64,000 bases of DNA from Heterocephalus glaber (GCF_000247695.1 NW_004624782.1:11933665-11997664), one strand, 5' to 3'. Shown: positions 21,368 through 33,621, numbered from the stretch's first letter. Notes: generated by a model not told the origin, from the sequence alone. Numbers and translations are program-made.

Positions 21368-21535
21368 AGCCAGGCATGGATGTCTGTCTCCAGAAGAGAC
21401 TGGCGTGTGAGGCTGAGTTACAGATGCACGCTGTAATCTCAGCCCCAGAAGGCTGAGGCAGAAGAATTACTGTGGGCTACATAGTGAGTTCAAGGCCAGC
21501 ATAGCAAGATTCTGCCTTAAAAAAAAACCCAAAAG
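21368..21535 (+). mobile_element. B1 SINE with internal rearrangement
   Basis: It starts 'gagccaggcatggatg', is interrupted by about 30 extra bases, then continues 'ctgtaatctcagccccag' to 'gattctgccttaaa'. Confidence 0.75.
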
Positions 21536-21675
21536 GAAGAAAACTGATAGTGCTGGGGAAAGGACAGACGGTCTTTCTCTTTGTAGGCCTTTGCCCAGCC
21601 TTCCCCTCTATGTCTTAGTGGCCAGAATTGAATCACATCGTCACTGTGCTGCAATGGAGCTTGGGAAAGTGAGCA

Positions 21676-22369
21676 TGATGGTTAATTTTAGGTATCAACT
21701 TGACTAGAGCATAGAGTAAGAAATGCCTAAAAACCAGGAAAAGCTTTTGTTACTATAGTTGTTTTGTGGTACTAGGATTAAACACAGGGGCATCGCATGA
21801 GCCACATCCCCAGCCCTTTTTAATTTTTTATTTTGAGACAGGCTTTCATTCAGTTTCCCAGACTAGCCATGACCTTGTGATCCTCCTGCCTCAGTTTAAG
21901 CACAGTGCTGGGATTACAGGCGTGGGCCACCACACTCAGCTAAATAACTATTTCTGTGTGCTTCTGCGGGACTGTCTCTGGGGGACTGGCGTGAGTCTGC
22001 GTGCACTTGGTGGGCAGATCCATCCTGGTTGTGAGTGGGTAGATCAAAACAGAGAAAAGAAGCCTGGGTCTTTCTCCCGAGCTGGGATGCCTGTCCTCCC
22101 CAGCCTTGGAATTTACACCAGCAGCCCCTGGGCTCTCAGGCCTTCAGCCTGGCATGGAGCATTGCATAATCAGTCTTTGGTTCTAGACTTTCGGACTTGG
22201 ACTGAGCTACGCCACCAACTTCTTGCGGTCCCCAGCCTGTGGACAGCCTGTCATGGGACTCCTTGGCCTCTGTAATCACAGAGGCCACACCCCCAGTGAA
22301 TCTCCTCTCATACATCTCTACATACCCATCTGCATCCTGTTGGCTCTGTCTCTCTGGAGACCCCTGACA
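21676..22369 (+). mobile_element. MLT2-like ERVL LTR, split by a B4
   Basis: The 5' end ('gatggttaattttaggtatc', then 'aacttgac') and the 3' end ('gttggctctgtctctctgga', then 'gacccctgaca') match the ends I know for MLT2 LTRs. The middle includes 'gctctcaggccttcag' and 'tcggacttggactgagct', also typical of the family. A B4 SINE (21764-21947) was inserted later. Confidence 0.75.
21764..21947 (-). mobile_element. B4 SINE inside the MLT2-like LTR
   Basis: ID-like part ('gtggtactaggattaaac' to 'ccccagccc') then B1-like part ('ttttgagacaggctttcatt' to 'gctgggattacaggcgtg'). Confidence 0.85.
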
Positions 22370-23507
22370 GAATGAGAATCCATTAGAGAGGAGTGGACTT
22401 AAGCCTGCCATGATTTATTCTGTAGGCAAGCCAGGGCCCCTGAGGCCTGCATGAGGTTGCATAGAAGAAGGGAACAGTGGAACTGGCAATGGAAAGCAGG
22501 TGGAAGAGTACGGCTTTGCTCGGGAAAGAGGGTAGGCCCTGGACAGAAGCAGGGGAAGGGAAGTAAGGCCAAGTGAGAATGAATATAGAAGGGGTTGGAC
22601 AGCCCATGGCAGCTGTGACTGTCTTTCATGAGTCAGAAAAAAGAAGACAGCGAGAAGGAAATCAAATATGTCAACATCATTTCCAGTTTGCTTCACTGGT
22701 TGGTAACCCCATTCACTGAGGCCAAGCACACAGAAGGAGAAGTGAGCTTGGGGACAGACTATGATTTTGGCTTAGATGTTTTGAGGTAGAGGAATCAGAG
22801 AGATGGCAAGAGGGAAAGGCCCACAAAGCTAGTGTGAAATACCAGGTCAGAGCCGGAGGACAAGAATGGCCACCCAAAGCTATGCTCAAAACCACACTCC
22901 TACATCATGTCTCAGCCAGGACAAGGTCTGGAAGAATGGAGGTCCAGCCACTCAGGGAGCTTCCTCCTGGGAAGAGGGAGTGGGTAGAGGAGTAGATCCA
23001 AGAAAAAAGTCATACACTTATGCATTGTTGGAGCTCTGAAGTGGTGTGTGTCCAAGGAGGGCAAAGTAAGTTTATAACTGAGTGGAACAAGAAGGCAAAT
23101 GCCAGGGAGGAAAGAAGAGGTCGTATAGTGAAGGGTGACATTTAGCACACAGGATGAGAAGGACAAGGAAAAGTGATTGGAGAGGTCAGGAGAGAGGCAC
23201 ATCACCACTGAGTCTTACGATACAACAGAACATTACACACGGAATTAGTGGCTGTGGAAAAGGGGCTTGATGAGAGCTTGAAAAAGAATCTGGCGATGCT
23301 ACCATTGTTGATCCCAGAGAACAAAGTTCGAATAGAGGAGGAGAGGTGTCAGGAGGGGACAAATAAGAACAGGCTGAACCACGGTCATGGGTACAGAAAT
23401 GTGACATAAAGGGAAAGAGGACATAGCCACTCAAGAAAATACTGGGGCAGAGAGCGGCTATTTCTTGGCAATAGGAGACCCATCAAATCCTCAAAATGTA
23501 TTATAAC
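22370..23507. other. Purine-rich unique sequence
   Basis: A long stretch biased to A and G on the plus strand. I see no named repeat, exon or ORF worth calling. Its position right after an ERVL LTR allows decayed ERVL internal sequence, but I see no retroviral motifs. Confidence 0.4.
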
Positions 23508-23770
23508 ACTACCTTGGTCTATTTCCTTTTGCTATAACCAAATACCTGAGTCTGGGTACTTTATACAGTAAAGAGGCTTATTTTAGTTTTGGAGGCTGAA
23601 ACTCCCAGACTGGGCCGCTCCATCCGTTGAGCCTCTGGTGAGGGCCCTCTCAGCCGCAAACCAGTATGGCTAATGGCATCTGGCAGGAAGGCGTGCAACA
23701 AGTAGAGAGCAGGCACATGGTGAGACCGAAAGCCGAAGGACTTGGGGGTCAGGCATACATTTCTTACATT
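23508..23770 (-). mobile_element. MaLR/MLT-type LTR fragment, minus strand
   Basis: Landmarks 'ttgctataaccaaatacctg' and 'ttttagttttggaggctg', then 'gcctctggtgagggccctc', are the reverse complement of the 3' half of an LTR. Confidence 0.7.
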
Positions 23771-23796
23771 TTTCCATTTGTTTGTTTCTTGTTATG

Positions 23797-23877
23797 TATT
23801 TTCTTGGGGGATGGAATTCAGGGCCCCATGCATGCCATGCAAGTGTTCTGCCATGGAGCTACAGTCCCAACCTCGCA
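23797..23877 (-). mobile_element. Older ID-like SINE
   Basis: It reads 'gggggatggaattcagggcc' and 'gccatggagctacagtccc' on the plus strand. Confidence 0.65.
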
Positions 23878-25261
23878 CTCTTTTTATAACTTACTCCTGT
23901 GGCCACAAACCAGGGCCCCAGCAGAACTGCACTGATCCCTTCTGCAGGCACACTCCCATACCCAAATCTCCTCCACTGGACCCTGCCTCACCTCGCCACA
24001 CGGAGGACCACACTTCCAGCACCTGCACGCAGAGGTGCATTCTACCGTACCCACATCGGAGGAGCATGCGTCCGGCCTTGTTTCTGACCTGCAAACCACG
24101 GTGTAGAACCCATTACACGAACCTAGACGTGGCATGCAGCGGTTATTCGTGTGACACCCTGCATCACCAGGGGCCCAGTAGTTGTTGTGGTAAAAATATG
24201 CTCTGCATGTGCCTTTCCCACGATTTTTTTCTACCCACAAAATTAACCAGAAATAGGAGCATAGCTCATCCTCCCTCTTCTCAGCAGCACAGAGACATGG
24301 AGTCTCCCCAACCAAGAAACGGACAGTGCACCAAAACCAAGTCAGAAATGCTCGGGGAGTGAGGCTGGATGCCAGCCAGCGGTTTCTTGGCCAGTCTGCA
24401 GTAGACGGATCCCACAGGTCACAGGCAGCCCGGATTCCCACATGGAAACACAGATTATCCATTGTAATCTCTCTCTGGTCCTCTGCTCCCCTGCCCCCCC
24501 TCTCTCCGTTCTCCTTCTTTTGTAAATTATTTTACATTTCCTTTTTTGCAGTGCGGGCAATCCCTCGACCACAGGGCCGCACCCCAGCCCTCCCTGCACT
24601 TTCTTCTCCATGTACCCAAGCTCTTCCACAAATGCACTGCAGAGCAGAGCGCCCCTGAGGCCCAGCACTCCCCATCTTTGACGTGAGCTCTCGCAGCCAG
24701 CTTCTCGCTAACATGAGTCTGACAGGAGGGGGACTCGCTGACAGCCCACTTCCCTGACCCAAGAGCCTGAGAGTCAGGCTAGCACTGCCACTTTCTTTCA
24801 ACAGCTACTGACACTAAATTCCTACAATCATGTACTAACATCAGAATACTCAACTACAAGTGCTTTCACAATAAAGGTGGTTCAGATCTAATCTAGCAGT
24901 GTTCAAGGTCGGAGGCTCCAGGGCTGGAGCAGAAATGTCACAGTGTCATAAATGATCCTGCTTTGATACCTTCAGCCTGTTGACTTTAACCCTTTAGCCT
25001 CACTGGATGCCACAGCCCTGAGCTTCTCTTCCCTCCAAGACAATGCTTGAAGTCTCTCTTTCTAAAAGAAGATCTTTCCCAGAAGCCTTGTGCACACTCT
25101 CATTCAAGTCCCATTGCCCAAGACTGGGTCATATCCCTGTGCCCAGATGCAAGGGAGGCCGGGAAGGTGAACATCTTGCATTTTCCTTGGAAAAGGAAGC
25201 TGGAATGACTGCCTGGCAGGCAGCTTCAATAATGGAATAAAAAGCAATTACAGCAGCTAAG
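23878..25261. other. Unique intergenic sequence
   Basis: Moderate to high GC. It holds overlapping open frames on both strands (largest 206 and 192 codons), which look like chance frames because neither shows a recognisable family. No repeat is named with confidence. Confidence 0.4.
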
Positions 25262-25445
25262 ATGAATTACAGCATTAATGTACACCAGGCACCGTCCTAG
25301 GGGCTGCCTAGGCTCTGTTCAGCCTAACAATTACTATTGTGCAAGATTAGTGTTATTGGCACCCTCATTTTACAGGCAGGAAACTGAGGTCCAGAGAGGG
25401 TTAAAGAACTTTCCCCGGCCCTGAGTTAGAAAGCCCAGACTCGGC
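25262..25445 (-). mobile_element. MIR SINE, minus strand
   Basis: 'caccaggcaccgtcctaggg', then 'ttttacaggcaggaaactga', then 'ggtccagagagggttaa' is the reverse complement of a MIR. Confidence 0.8.
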
Positions 25446-26021
25446 CTTTGGAGACCAAGATCCATGACATAGTTCTTGACCTCAAAGGACCACAGTTCAG
25501 AAGAAGGGCAGGCTGGAAAGAAAGCACAGTAACGCAGTGGGTGACAAGAGGCAGGCCAGGGCCACCCTGGGCAGGGAGCCTGCAGGTGGCTCAGGGGCCT
25601 CAGTAGGGGAGGACCCTCCCCAAACTGGAAAGAACACAGCATGGTGCCTTTTGCAGATCTGAGGCAGAGGTCCCACCCTGGGTGTTCCACTGCACATGAC
25701 GCCCCTCCCCACCCCATTTCATGCTGGAGACACTGGGAGCATCCGGTCAACCATACAGAGTAATTTATGTCACACTCCCGGGCTCCAGGGCCTGGCGTCA
25801 GACACAAATTTTTTTTTTTTTTTTTTAAATGCAGGGAGGCAGAGGCTCAAGTGATTATTGTTTTTTTGCTTTTTTTTTTTTGGCATCAGATGTAATTTTT
25901 TTCCAGAACAACAAATTCCCAGGCATTTCATATATTCAGGGAGAAATCCAGCCCAGTTCCAGAGCTATATGTGTCAGCTGGTGGAAATGCAGGGGAAGAG
26001 AACCACTGGTTCTGTCATAAG
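25446..26021. other. Unique sequence with poly(T) tracts
   Basis: Long T runs at about 25809-25826 and 25870-25881 flank a stretch I cannot assign. They may be tails of a decayed retroposon. Confidence 0.4.
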
Positions 26022-26180
26022 AAAGGAGCTGGGTGATGGAACACATCTATAATTCCTGCACTCAGGAGGCTGAGGCACAAGGATTGATGTCAATTGGAGG
26101 CCAACCTGGGCTACAGAGTGAGTTCAAATTCAGCCTGAACTACACAGCAAGAGCCTGTCTTTAAAAAAGCAAAAATCAAA
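26022..26180 (+). mobile_element. B1 SINE, diverged
   Basis: It contains 'ggctgaggcacaaggattga' and 'gccaacctgggctacagagt', ending in an A-rich tail. Confidence 0.85.
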
Positions 26181-26239
26181 AACAAATGGAGAAAAAAATC
26201 CAGGGAAGGATTCACAGAGGAGGTGCAGTTTAACCAGGG

Positions 26240-26329
26240 ATTTTTCTTTTTTTTGTACTGGAGATCAAACTCGGGACCTTGCGCTTGCCAGGCAGATGCC
26301 AGAACCACTGAGCTAATTCCCTGGCCCTA
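26240..26329 (-). mobile_element. ID SINE
   Basis: T-rich tail, 'gtactggagatcaaactcgg', ending 'gagctaattccctggcc'. Confidence 0.93.
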
Positions 26330-27369
26330 ATTAGGGTACTGAAGGATGAGCAGGAGCTCACCCAGAAGAAAAGAAAAGAGAAAGGTATATGCAAAGCCAA
26401 AGAGGTGTGAAAGACAGACATTGCTCCTCTTCAGAGCTGTGTATGAAACACTGGGAAACAGCACAGAGGACAGGAGGGGAGGCAGAGGCAGGAGACTGGA
26501 GTTTTACTTGGGCCTCAAACCCCTGGGCAAGGAAGACACCCTCTAAAAAGGCAGAGATGCGCTTTGGTGTAGGCAGTGGCAGAGCTCTTGTCTAGTGTGC
26601 ACAAGGCCCTGGGCTTAACACTGGCACCCTCTTCCTAGGCTGAAATTACCCAGAAGTCCAGTGCATACATCAGATACTATAGGAATAAGTTTCTCCTGAA
26701 CCACAGTTTTCTTAGATGCAGGAAGCAGGTCCTGAGTTTATTAAAACTTTAAATGTAGTCAGGGTCCCCTAATATGAGGCCGGGAAGAGTGTGAATCTGC
26801 TATTGTGGGGATCACTCCTCACTCAGACCGTTGAATGGAACCCCAGGACCCGGCCCAGTGGGGATGATGGAAGCGAGCCTGTGGCTGTCACCTACCCTGG
26901 TGACCTCTGGTGTGTTAGCTGCTCTCTGCCATCCTCCCCTGACTCCCTCATGCAACCTTTTCCCTGGAGACGCCCCTCTCCAGCTTGCAGGCTTCTCAGG
27001 GACACTAGGCAGCCATCTCCCTATGAGGCCCCCTCAGAGGACGGGAAGGAGCCAGAAGGGTCCCAGAGACCTGGGGGCCTCCATCCCTCCCTAAGCTTGG
27101 CAGGGGATCAGCTCAGCTCACGGACTGGAGGCTTAAGCTCCCTCAGGGTGAAGTTCAAATGCTGCAGCATTGTCCATAGCAGTGTGCTTCACACTAAAGA
27201 CTGTGGCCCACCCATGGCTTAGAAACTGGTGTGCAGGGTCATGACGTGTAATGCTTTCATAATCACTATATTCATTATTGTTTAATACCGGAAGAGTGAG
27301 CGACTCACTATTTTCTGTTTTTGTTTTGGTCATGCATGCCTTTGTTTATCAGCTACCCAACATCTTTTT
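26330..27369. other. Unique intergenic sequence with a diverged ID-like SINE
   Basis: 26563-26640 looks like an old plus-strand ID relic ('gcagtggcagagctcttgtc', then 'acaaggccctgggctt'). The rest is unassigned. GC-rich open frames at 26.8-27.2 kb have no recognisable family. Confidence 0.45.
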
Positions 27370-27871
27370 GGTGTTTTCCCCAAATATCTGATTATGAACA
27401 TGTTTGAAGACAGCAAAAAGAACCGTGCAGGGAGTACCCACATTCCCACCATCTAGACTCCATCATTAGTATATACTGTTCAGACTGAAGTGTTATTTAT
27501 ATACAGCATGATTTAGCCTTTTTAGGGTGAAATTCTATGAGTTTTTGACATGCACAGTTGAGTAATCATCACCAGTCAATCCAGAACAGTTTTTTTCTGT
27601 CCAAAAATTCTCCCATGCTCTTTACATTTGACCCTGCTTCTCAACCCTGATGCCTAACAACCGCTGTCCTATTTTCTATCCCTAAACTTTGTCATTCAAA
27701 TAGAACCATATGCCCTGAAGCATTTTGAGTCTGGCTTTCAGTGAGGCAAACATACAAAGCACTTGAGATTTAGGCGTGCAGGATACCATGAGATCCTCCC
27801 TCATCGAGCCAAGCAGCATTTCCTTGTATGGATGTATTCACCAGCAAAGGGGCATCGGAGTGGTTTCCGTT

Positions 27872-28110
27872 TGGGAGGCGTGGAAACTTCAGGAATCGGG
27901 GACCAGTTGGAGGAATGAAGGCCTGGCCTTGAATGGTATCATCCGTCCTCATGCCCAGCTGCCCTTCCATGCCATCGTGAGGTGAGCGGCTTTTCGGTCA
28001 CACAACCAAATTTGATCCTTTGAAGCCTGAGCCAAAATAAATCTTTCCTCTTTTAAGGTGATTACCTTGGGGATTTTGCCCAGCAGTGGAAAGCTGACTA
28101 ACACAGGCCT
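27872..28110 (+). mobile_element. MaLR LTR 3' portion inserted in L1
   Basis: It contains 'gccaaaataaatctttcctc' and ends 'aaagctgactaacaca', as MaLR LTRs do. L1 sequence is continuous across it. Confidence 0.7.
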
Positions 28111-28673
28111 GTCACAGTGTATTGATTGCTGATGAACATATGGGTCACTTTTGTCCATCATGAAAATGCTCCTATGAACATCTGTACAGAAGTCTTCCGG
28201 TGGACCCGGGTATGTTTTAATTTCTCTCAGTTGCACGTCAAGGAATGGAATTACTGGACCATATGGAAACTGTGCTTAAACTCTGAGGACTTGCCAGGCT
28301 GTTTTCCCGAGTGGCAGCAATGTTTTTCTTCCCCTCAGCAGCATATGTATGAGGACCCCAGTTTCTCTAATCTGAACACTCGATACCGTCTGTTTTCTGG
28401 TGACAGCCTTTCCTGTTCTAGTGGGTATGAAGTGGCATCTCACTGGGTTTTGATGACTCCCTGGTGATATCTTTGCATTACTGGTTGGTCACTTGTATAT
28501 CTTCATGGGAGAACTGACTAGTCCTGTTCTTTGCCTATTTTTAGATCAATTATTTGTATTGTTATTCTTGAATCGGAATAGTTTCTGTATTCTTATGTAT
28601 GTACAGTCTCTTATCCAATACATGATTTCCCAAAATAGTCTCCCATTCTGTGAACTTTCTTTTCACTGTCTTA

Positions 28674-29022
28674 GTATTATAGTAATATTAGTCCATTTTA
28701 TGTTACTCTAAGGAAATACCTGAGGCTGAATAACTTAGAGAAAAGAGGTTTGTCTACCTCACAGTTCTGGAGGTTCAAAGGCATGGCGCTGGCCTCTGCT
28801 CAGGTCTGGTGAAGGTCTTAGGGTGGATGGCATCACAGCAGCAAGAGACCACTTGCTGGGACAGGAAACCAGAGGGAGGAGGGCTCTGTAACAACATCTC
28901 ACTGAGGCCATGCCCCCGGGCACTGTGTGCCCCCTGAAATTCCCACCACTTTATCATGACCACAGTAGAACCAAGCTTCCCGTGCTGAACCTTTGGGACA
29001 TGGACCACAGCCAAAGCACAGC
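28674..29022 (-). mobile_element. MaLR LTR inserted in L1, minus strand
   Basis: 'ttagtccattttatgttact', then 'aaatacctgaggctgaat', then 'cctcacagttctggaggttc' is the reverse complement of a MaLR/MST-type LTR. L1 phrases resume right after it. Confidence 0.78.
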
Positions 29023-29764
29023 AGTGCCCTTGAAAGCACAAATGCTTTTCAATTTTATGGTGCCTGGTTTATCTATTTCCTTGGTTGCCTGTACTTTTGT
29101 GTCATAGCTAAGAAACCGTTGTCTTCTTATCCAAGGTCAGGGCGATTTACACCTGTGTTTTCCTCCTGGCTCCTTGATCCATTTTGAAAGCAGTTTTGTA
29201 TAAGATCCAAGGTTAGGATCCAACTTTATTCTTCTGCCTGTGGATATGTAGTTGTTCCAGCACCATTTATTGAAAAGCTTTTTCTCAGCGAGTTGTCTTG
29301 AGATACATTAGCACTTTATTATATTAGCTTTGTCACATATCTATAAATCTTTCCATCCCTCTATCCACACAACAATCCACCTTATTTTTTTGATTCATTT
29401 TAAAGAGTAAGCTGCAGACACCAGGACTCTTCTTCCTAACATTTCAGCATCCGTACCATCAACTAGAGTTCAATGTTTATCCATAGCAGTGCTCTTTTTT
29501 ATATAAAATTTACATATAATGAAGATGCACAGATCTTAAGAGCTTTGCTTGATGCATTTTGACAAAATGCATCCACCTGTGCAATGCAAATCCCTATCAA
29601 GATATAGAACATCACCACCACCCCCAGGAAGTCCCCTTATGTGCGTTTATTTTTATGTGTTTATTTTTGATGAATGCATGTGCCTGTGTAACCACTACCT
29701 AAATCAAGATACAGGACATTTGCATTTCCTAAGACAGCTTTCTTTACTTCTCTGCAATCAGTAT

Positions 29765-29955
29765 TTTTCTTTTCATTAAGTTTACTGGTACATTTTAGGT
29801 ATAAATACAGTTACATTCATCATTGGGTGCTTGTACCTGTACATGATGTATCTTGGTTCTTATTTTTTCCCCATTCCCTGCCCTCCCTTCACCCCCTCCA
29901 CCCTTCCCTATTTACAGAGACTTTGTTTCCATTCTTTGTGATCAGTATTGACCCA
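29765..29955 (-). mobile_element. Young-family L1 3' UTR tail, minus strand
   Basis: It matches, in reverse complement, the end of the 5030-6292 L1: 'gtacattttaggtataaata', 'tatcttggttcttatttttt', 'tatttacagagactttgttt'. It is only the last ~190 bp, so it is strongly 5'-truncated. Confidence 0.8.
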
Positions 29956-30090
29956 CCCTGTCCACCCCTAGCTGACCATCAATCTCATTTCTGTCACTTA
30001 CTTTTGCCTCTTATGGAATTTCAGATAAGCAAAACCATATGACTGGTATGATTTTGGGACCAGCTTATTTTGCCCTGACCTGCATTTTGA

Positions 30091-31149
30091 AAATAAAATG
30101 AACAGGTGGTTTCAGGCCACAATTTTTCTTTGTAGGTCTTTGTTTCCAATAGACACGGTGCGTGTGTGAGTGTGCGTGCATGCAGTGTGAGGTAGGGGCC
30201 AAAATAAAAATACATCTCTTACTGTGAGTTATTTGCAAAGTGATTGACAGTCTATTGATCCAAAAATCCCTGTGGGTCAGAACCCTGCTTCTTTCCTGTC
30301 TGTCCTGTCACCTCCCTCCTATCAGCTCAGGTTGGTGTCCCCTGTAGCAGGTGTCACCTTCAGGCCTTCCCACGCCTGTTTCTTCACTCAGGGCACTCTC
30401 TCCACCTCGCCCGCTCACCCCCACAGTAAAGAGCTCCTGTTCATCCACTTGATGTCCTCTTGGTTAGCCTTCCTCTAAGACATCCTTTGTTCTCGTCTTT
30501 TGATTCCCCAACCAGTGCCATGCTGTACCTTAGTTATGTGGTCACTTTCTCCTCCTGCTGACCAGAGCTCTGTGGGGCGGAGACCAGGTGCTTCGGCCCT
30601 TTCCGTCCTGCCTCCAGTCAATAGTGACCGACTGACTGGATGAGCCCAGGGCTCTGGGTGACAGGGTTATGCACAACCCAGCCTCATTATTTCCCAAGAA
30701 CACATTCCTACTTATTTTACCATCCCATGCGTCTCCAATTTGTTTCTCATCCTGTTTCATAACCACCTTCGATTACCCTGAGGCCCTCTACCCCCAGCAC
30801 CGGTGCTGTCGTCAGTGTTGCTTCCTCCTGGCCAACTGAGGCAAACGACTGTCAGCTGTGGTCTTGAGGGGACCTTGTATCCCTGGTTTGTGACCTTTGC
30901 CTTCTCCTTCTTGCCAAACAGACAGGAATTCTGTCTCGGCAGATGTGGGAGGAGGCCTGGATGTCTGTGTGTGAGACACATTCGTACCATTACAGAACAG
31001 TTCTTAAAATTTTAAATTCTGTGTTAGCAGTTTTGTCCGGTCCTGCATCCTCTTTTTGTAGATGATCACATTTTTTGACAAACAGTACATCTTACTGAAA
31101 TACATATGTGATAAGACAGCCCTCTCACCTAAACGCAAATGAGGGTTTT
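30091..31149 (+). other. Unique sequence with a possible L2 fragment
   Basis: About 30330-30700 has the style of an L2 3' end ('cttcaggccttcccacgcct', 'gaccagagctctgtgggg'), but the match is weak. No gene is seen. Confidence 0.4.
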
Positions 31150-31316
31150 TTTGGAGGGGTGGGGTTATTTTGTTTTTTGAGACAAGGTCCTCCTATGTAG
31201 TTCAGGCTGGGTTGGACTCACTATGGAGCCCAGACTGGCCTCAAACTTGAGGCGATCCTCCTGCCTTAGCCTCCCAAGTGCTGGAATTACAGGCATGCAC
31301 CCCCATGCCCAGCAGC
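31150..31316 (-). mobile_element. B1 SINE
   Basis: 'tttgagacaaggtcctccta' to 'tgctggaattacaggcatgc' on the plus strand. It has the internal duplication typical of B1. Confidence 0.9.
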
Positions 31317-31554
31317 AAGTGGGTTTTAAGGGACAACTGTCAGAGCATGTGAAGGGAAGAGGGTACAGGATTAGATGTTTTAATGTCCTGTCCTTCAATT
31401 CAGCAATTTCATTCCTCAATATTTTTCCTTGGGAGATAGACAAGTACACAGAGAGAGATGTTCATCACAGTGTTTATAATAAGGCAAAATGGGAAAGAAC
31501 TTCCATCTCCACCAGGAAGAGGATGGTTAAAACTCATGCTGGCAGTCAGCTTTC

Positions 31555-31890
31555 CATTAGTGTAACAAATTCCATGAGATAATCAATTTATAAACAACAA
31601 AGGTTTATTTTTCCTCACAGTTTTGGAGTCCATAATTCAATGGCCCCAGTGACTTGAGACAAAGGCAACACATCATGACAGGGACACATGGCCAAGCAGA
31701 GCATGGCCAGGATGGGAAAGACAGAGGAAAGAGGAGACCTCACTCCCACAATCCCCATCAAGACTCTGGCCCCATGTCCTAACTTCCTCCCACTAGGCCC
31801 CACCTCTCAAAGGTTCCACACCCTCTCCCAATAGCACCAAGCCTGTAGCATGTGGCCCTCTGGGGCCATTTCAGATCCAAACTAAGCCCC
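31555..31890 (-). mobile_element. MaLR LTR, minus strand
   Basis: Landmarks: 'tgagataatcaatttataaa', 'aggtttatttttcctcacag', 'ggcaacacatcatgacaggg', 'ctcccactaggccccacctc' and 'tcagatccaaactaa'. Confidence 0.82.
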
Positions 31891-32007
31891 AGTACAATAG
31901 AATGGTATGCTCCCAGCAAACGGCTGATGAGTGGTTTTTCAGGGGTTAGCAAACTTTTCTCTAACATGCTGGAGAGTAAACGAGTGGGTATGGTTGTATT
32001 CTAATGA

Positions 32008-32032
32008 TACACACACACACTCACATACACAT

Positions 32033-32065
<33 letters not shown>
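32008..32065. repeat. (CA)n microsatellite
   Basis: About 58 bp of CA repeats with a few interruptions, directly followed by a MIR. Confidence 0.97.
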
Positions 32066-32067
<2 letters not shown>

Positions 32068-32190
32068 TTACTTAACCTCCCTGGGCCTCCATTTCCTCAC
32101 CTGTAAAATTAGAATTTGCAGGGTTATTTCAAGGTTAAGTGAGGCAATCGATTATATGACACTGGGCATATCGAGTATCTGTTCCTAGGC
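32066..32190 (+). mobile_element. MIR SINE fragment
   Basis: 'ttacttaacctccctgggcc', 'tcctcacctgtaaaattaga' and 'tcaaggttaagtgaggcaa'. Confidence 0.85.
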
Positions 32191-33529
32191 TACAAAAGCT
32201 ACAGGGCTGAGTCCAGTCTGGAAGAATGACACTCGCAGGAGGTACGTCCAAGTGTCCTGAGATGAGGAAGAAGAGAAGACACAAAACCAGCAAGCTGAGT
32301 GAAGGATGGAGCACACGGGTGGAGCTCAAAGATCCGCGAAGGACATCACCAGGATGAGCGCCACTGATTTTGGCCAGAGGCTGTGAGACATCCAAGAGCG
32401 GATTCTTGAGCCAGCAGGCCCTCTGCTTAGGACATGGACCCTGTGAACACAGGGGACACACTGCTTTGCCCGCGTTCAAAGCACCCTGTGTGGCCCATAC
32501 CTTCTCTTGCAGGACACCCAGCCAGGGTGGAGGCAAGGCAACGGCCACAGGTGCACCGGTATCTAGCGCAGTGCCTGGCACTCAGGGTACTCAGTAAACA
32601 TTGGCCCGAGGGATGCATGAACGAGACAGATGAAGTCAGTGCCCCCAGAGAGCTCACTGCCTAACAGAGAAACAAACACGGTCACAGTCCGCATGTCCCT
32701 CATCCCCAGAGCTATGGGCTAGCAGGGAGGCTGACAGGTCCAGCAAGCTCGGGAGGGCTCCACTCAGGAGGCAAGGACTTCGAGGTCAGGGGTTTGCGGC
32801 AGGCGGAGGAGAGGCGGAAGCCCAAGCCAGCCGGGAAACAGTGGAAACGATAGAGGAGCACATGTTCTGTGGGCCAGAAATGCTGCGCCTACTGTTGCCC
32901 TCTTGGGAAGGATGGCCATCTATCCACAGTGAGACAGCAAGATACTGCCTCTTGGTATGCCCGGAAGCCTCCGCCACTTGCCAGGCCTTTTGCGGGGGCT
33001 CGACTCTCACTTAGATGATTCTGACACCCGCCGGCTGGTCAACAGCTGTGTCCACCTCCAGTTAACCTTCCGTCCACACAGCTACTGAAGGAATTGTAAA
33101 ATCTGAGCCTGAGCTTCTTAAGCCTTGGCTTGGGATCTTTTGAAGATTCACATCTTCCCAAGACAGTGTTCAATATCTTTTGTAATATGACCCTGAGCTG
33201 CATCTCCTGGCCCTCCCTGAAATGTTCTATACCCTAGATGTTAGATTCCCCTTCTGCTTCCTTCGGAACACTTCCTGCCTTCTGGGCAGCGTTCTTCTCT
33301 GCGGAGACACCCTTGGGAGCTGTTTCAAGTGGGCCCCACCCTAGCACACCCCACACTTTCTCTTTGTTCTATACTTTTAACCTCCATCCCAGTCTGGTCA
33401 TGTTCAATTGTCATCTACTTCTCACTGTTATGAGCTACAGATGAATCCCAGAGGATGGGAAATGAGAGGAGGAAGGCAGGGCCTGTGGCCTGGGCACCCC
33501 ACTGTCGGCCGGGAGAGACCCCTAAGAGG
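32191..33529. other. Unique intergenic sequence
   Basis: Moderate GC with no supported gene. About 32.55-32.64 kb ('gcgcagtgcctggcactcag' followed by a 'gtaaacattgg'-like end) is probably a MIR tail. The remainder is unassigned. Confidence 0.45.
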
Positions 33530-33585
33530 CCTAAGCCAGCGACGATCAGGATGAACCATCACCACCCTGGCCTGGTGAGCTCTGA
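33530..33585. repeat. Left arm of a 56-bp inverted repeat
   Basis: This arm pairs with 33889-33944 in reverse complement at 53 of 56 positions. The core is 'gatcaggatgaaccatcacc'. Confidence 0.92.
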
Positions 33586-33621
33586 GTCGCTTTTTATAGG
33601 ACCAAGCCTGCTGCCTGTAAG

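Larger units (their letters stand above)
27370..30090 (-). mobile_element. Old L1 (L1M-type), minus strand, nested insertions
   Basis: Reading the plus strand, the reverse complement of an L1 runs through 27.37-27.87 kb (3' end). It continues at 28.11-28.67 kb with phrases such as 'gtcaaggaatggaattactg' and 'gtatgaagtggcatctcact', and at 29.02-29.35 kb with 'gttccagcaccatttattga', typical of ORF2. A further 3'-end-like segment lies at 29.37-29.76 and 29.96-30.09 kb and may be a second copy. Two MaLR LTRs and a younger L1 tail break it. Confidence 0.8.

Noticed and set aside
23742..24462. Overlapping 206- and 192-codon ORFs on opposite strands
   Set aside because: They overlap each other, one begins in LTR/SINE-like DNA, and neither shows a family signature.
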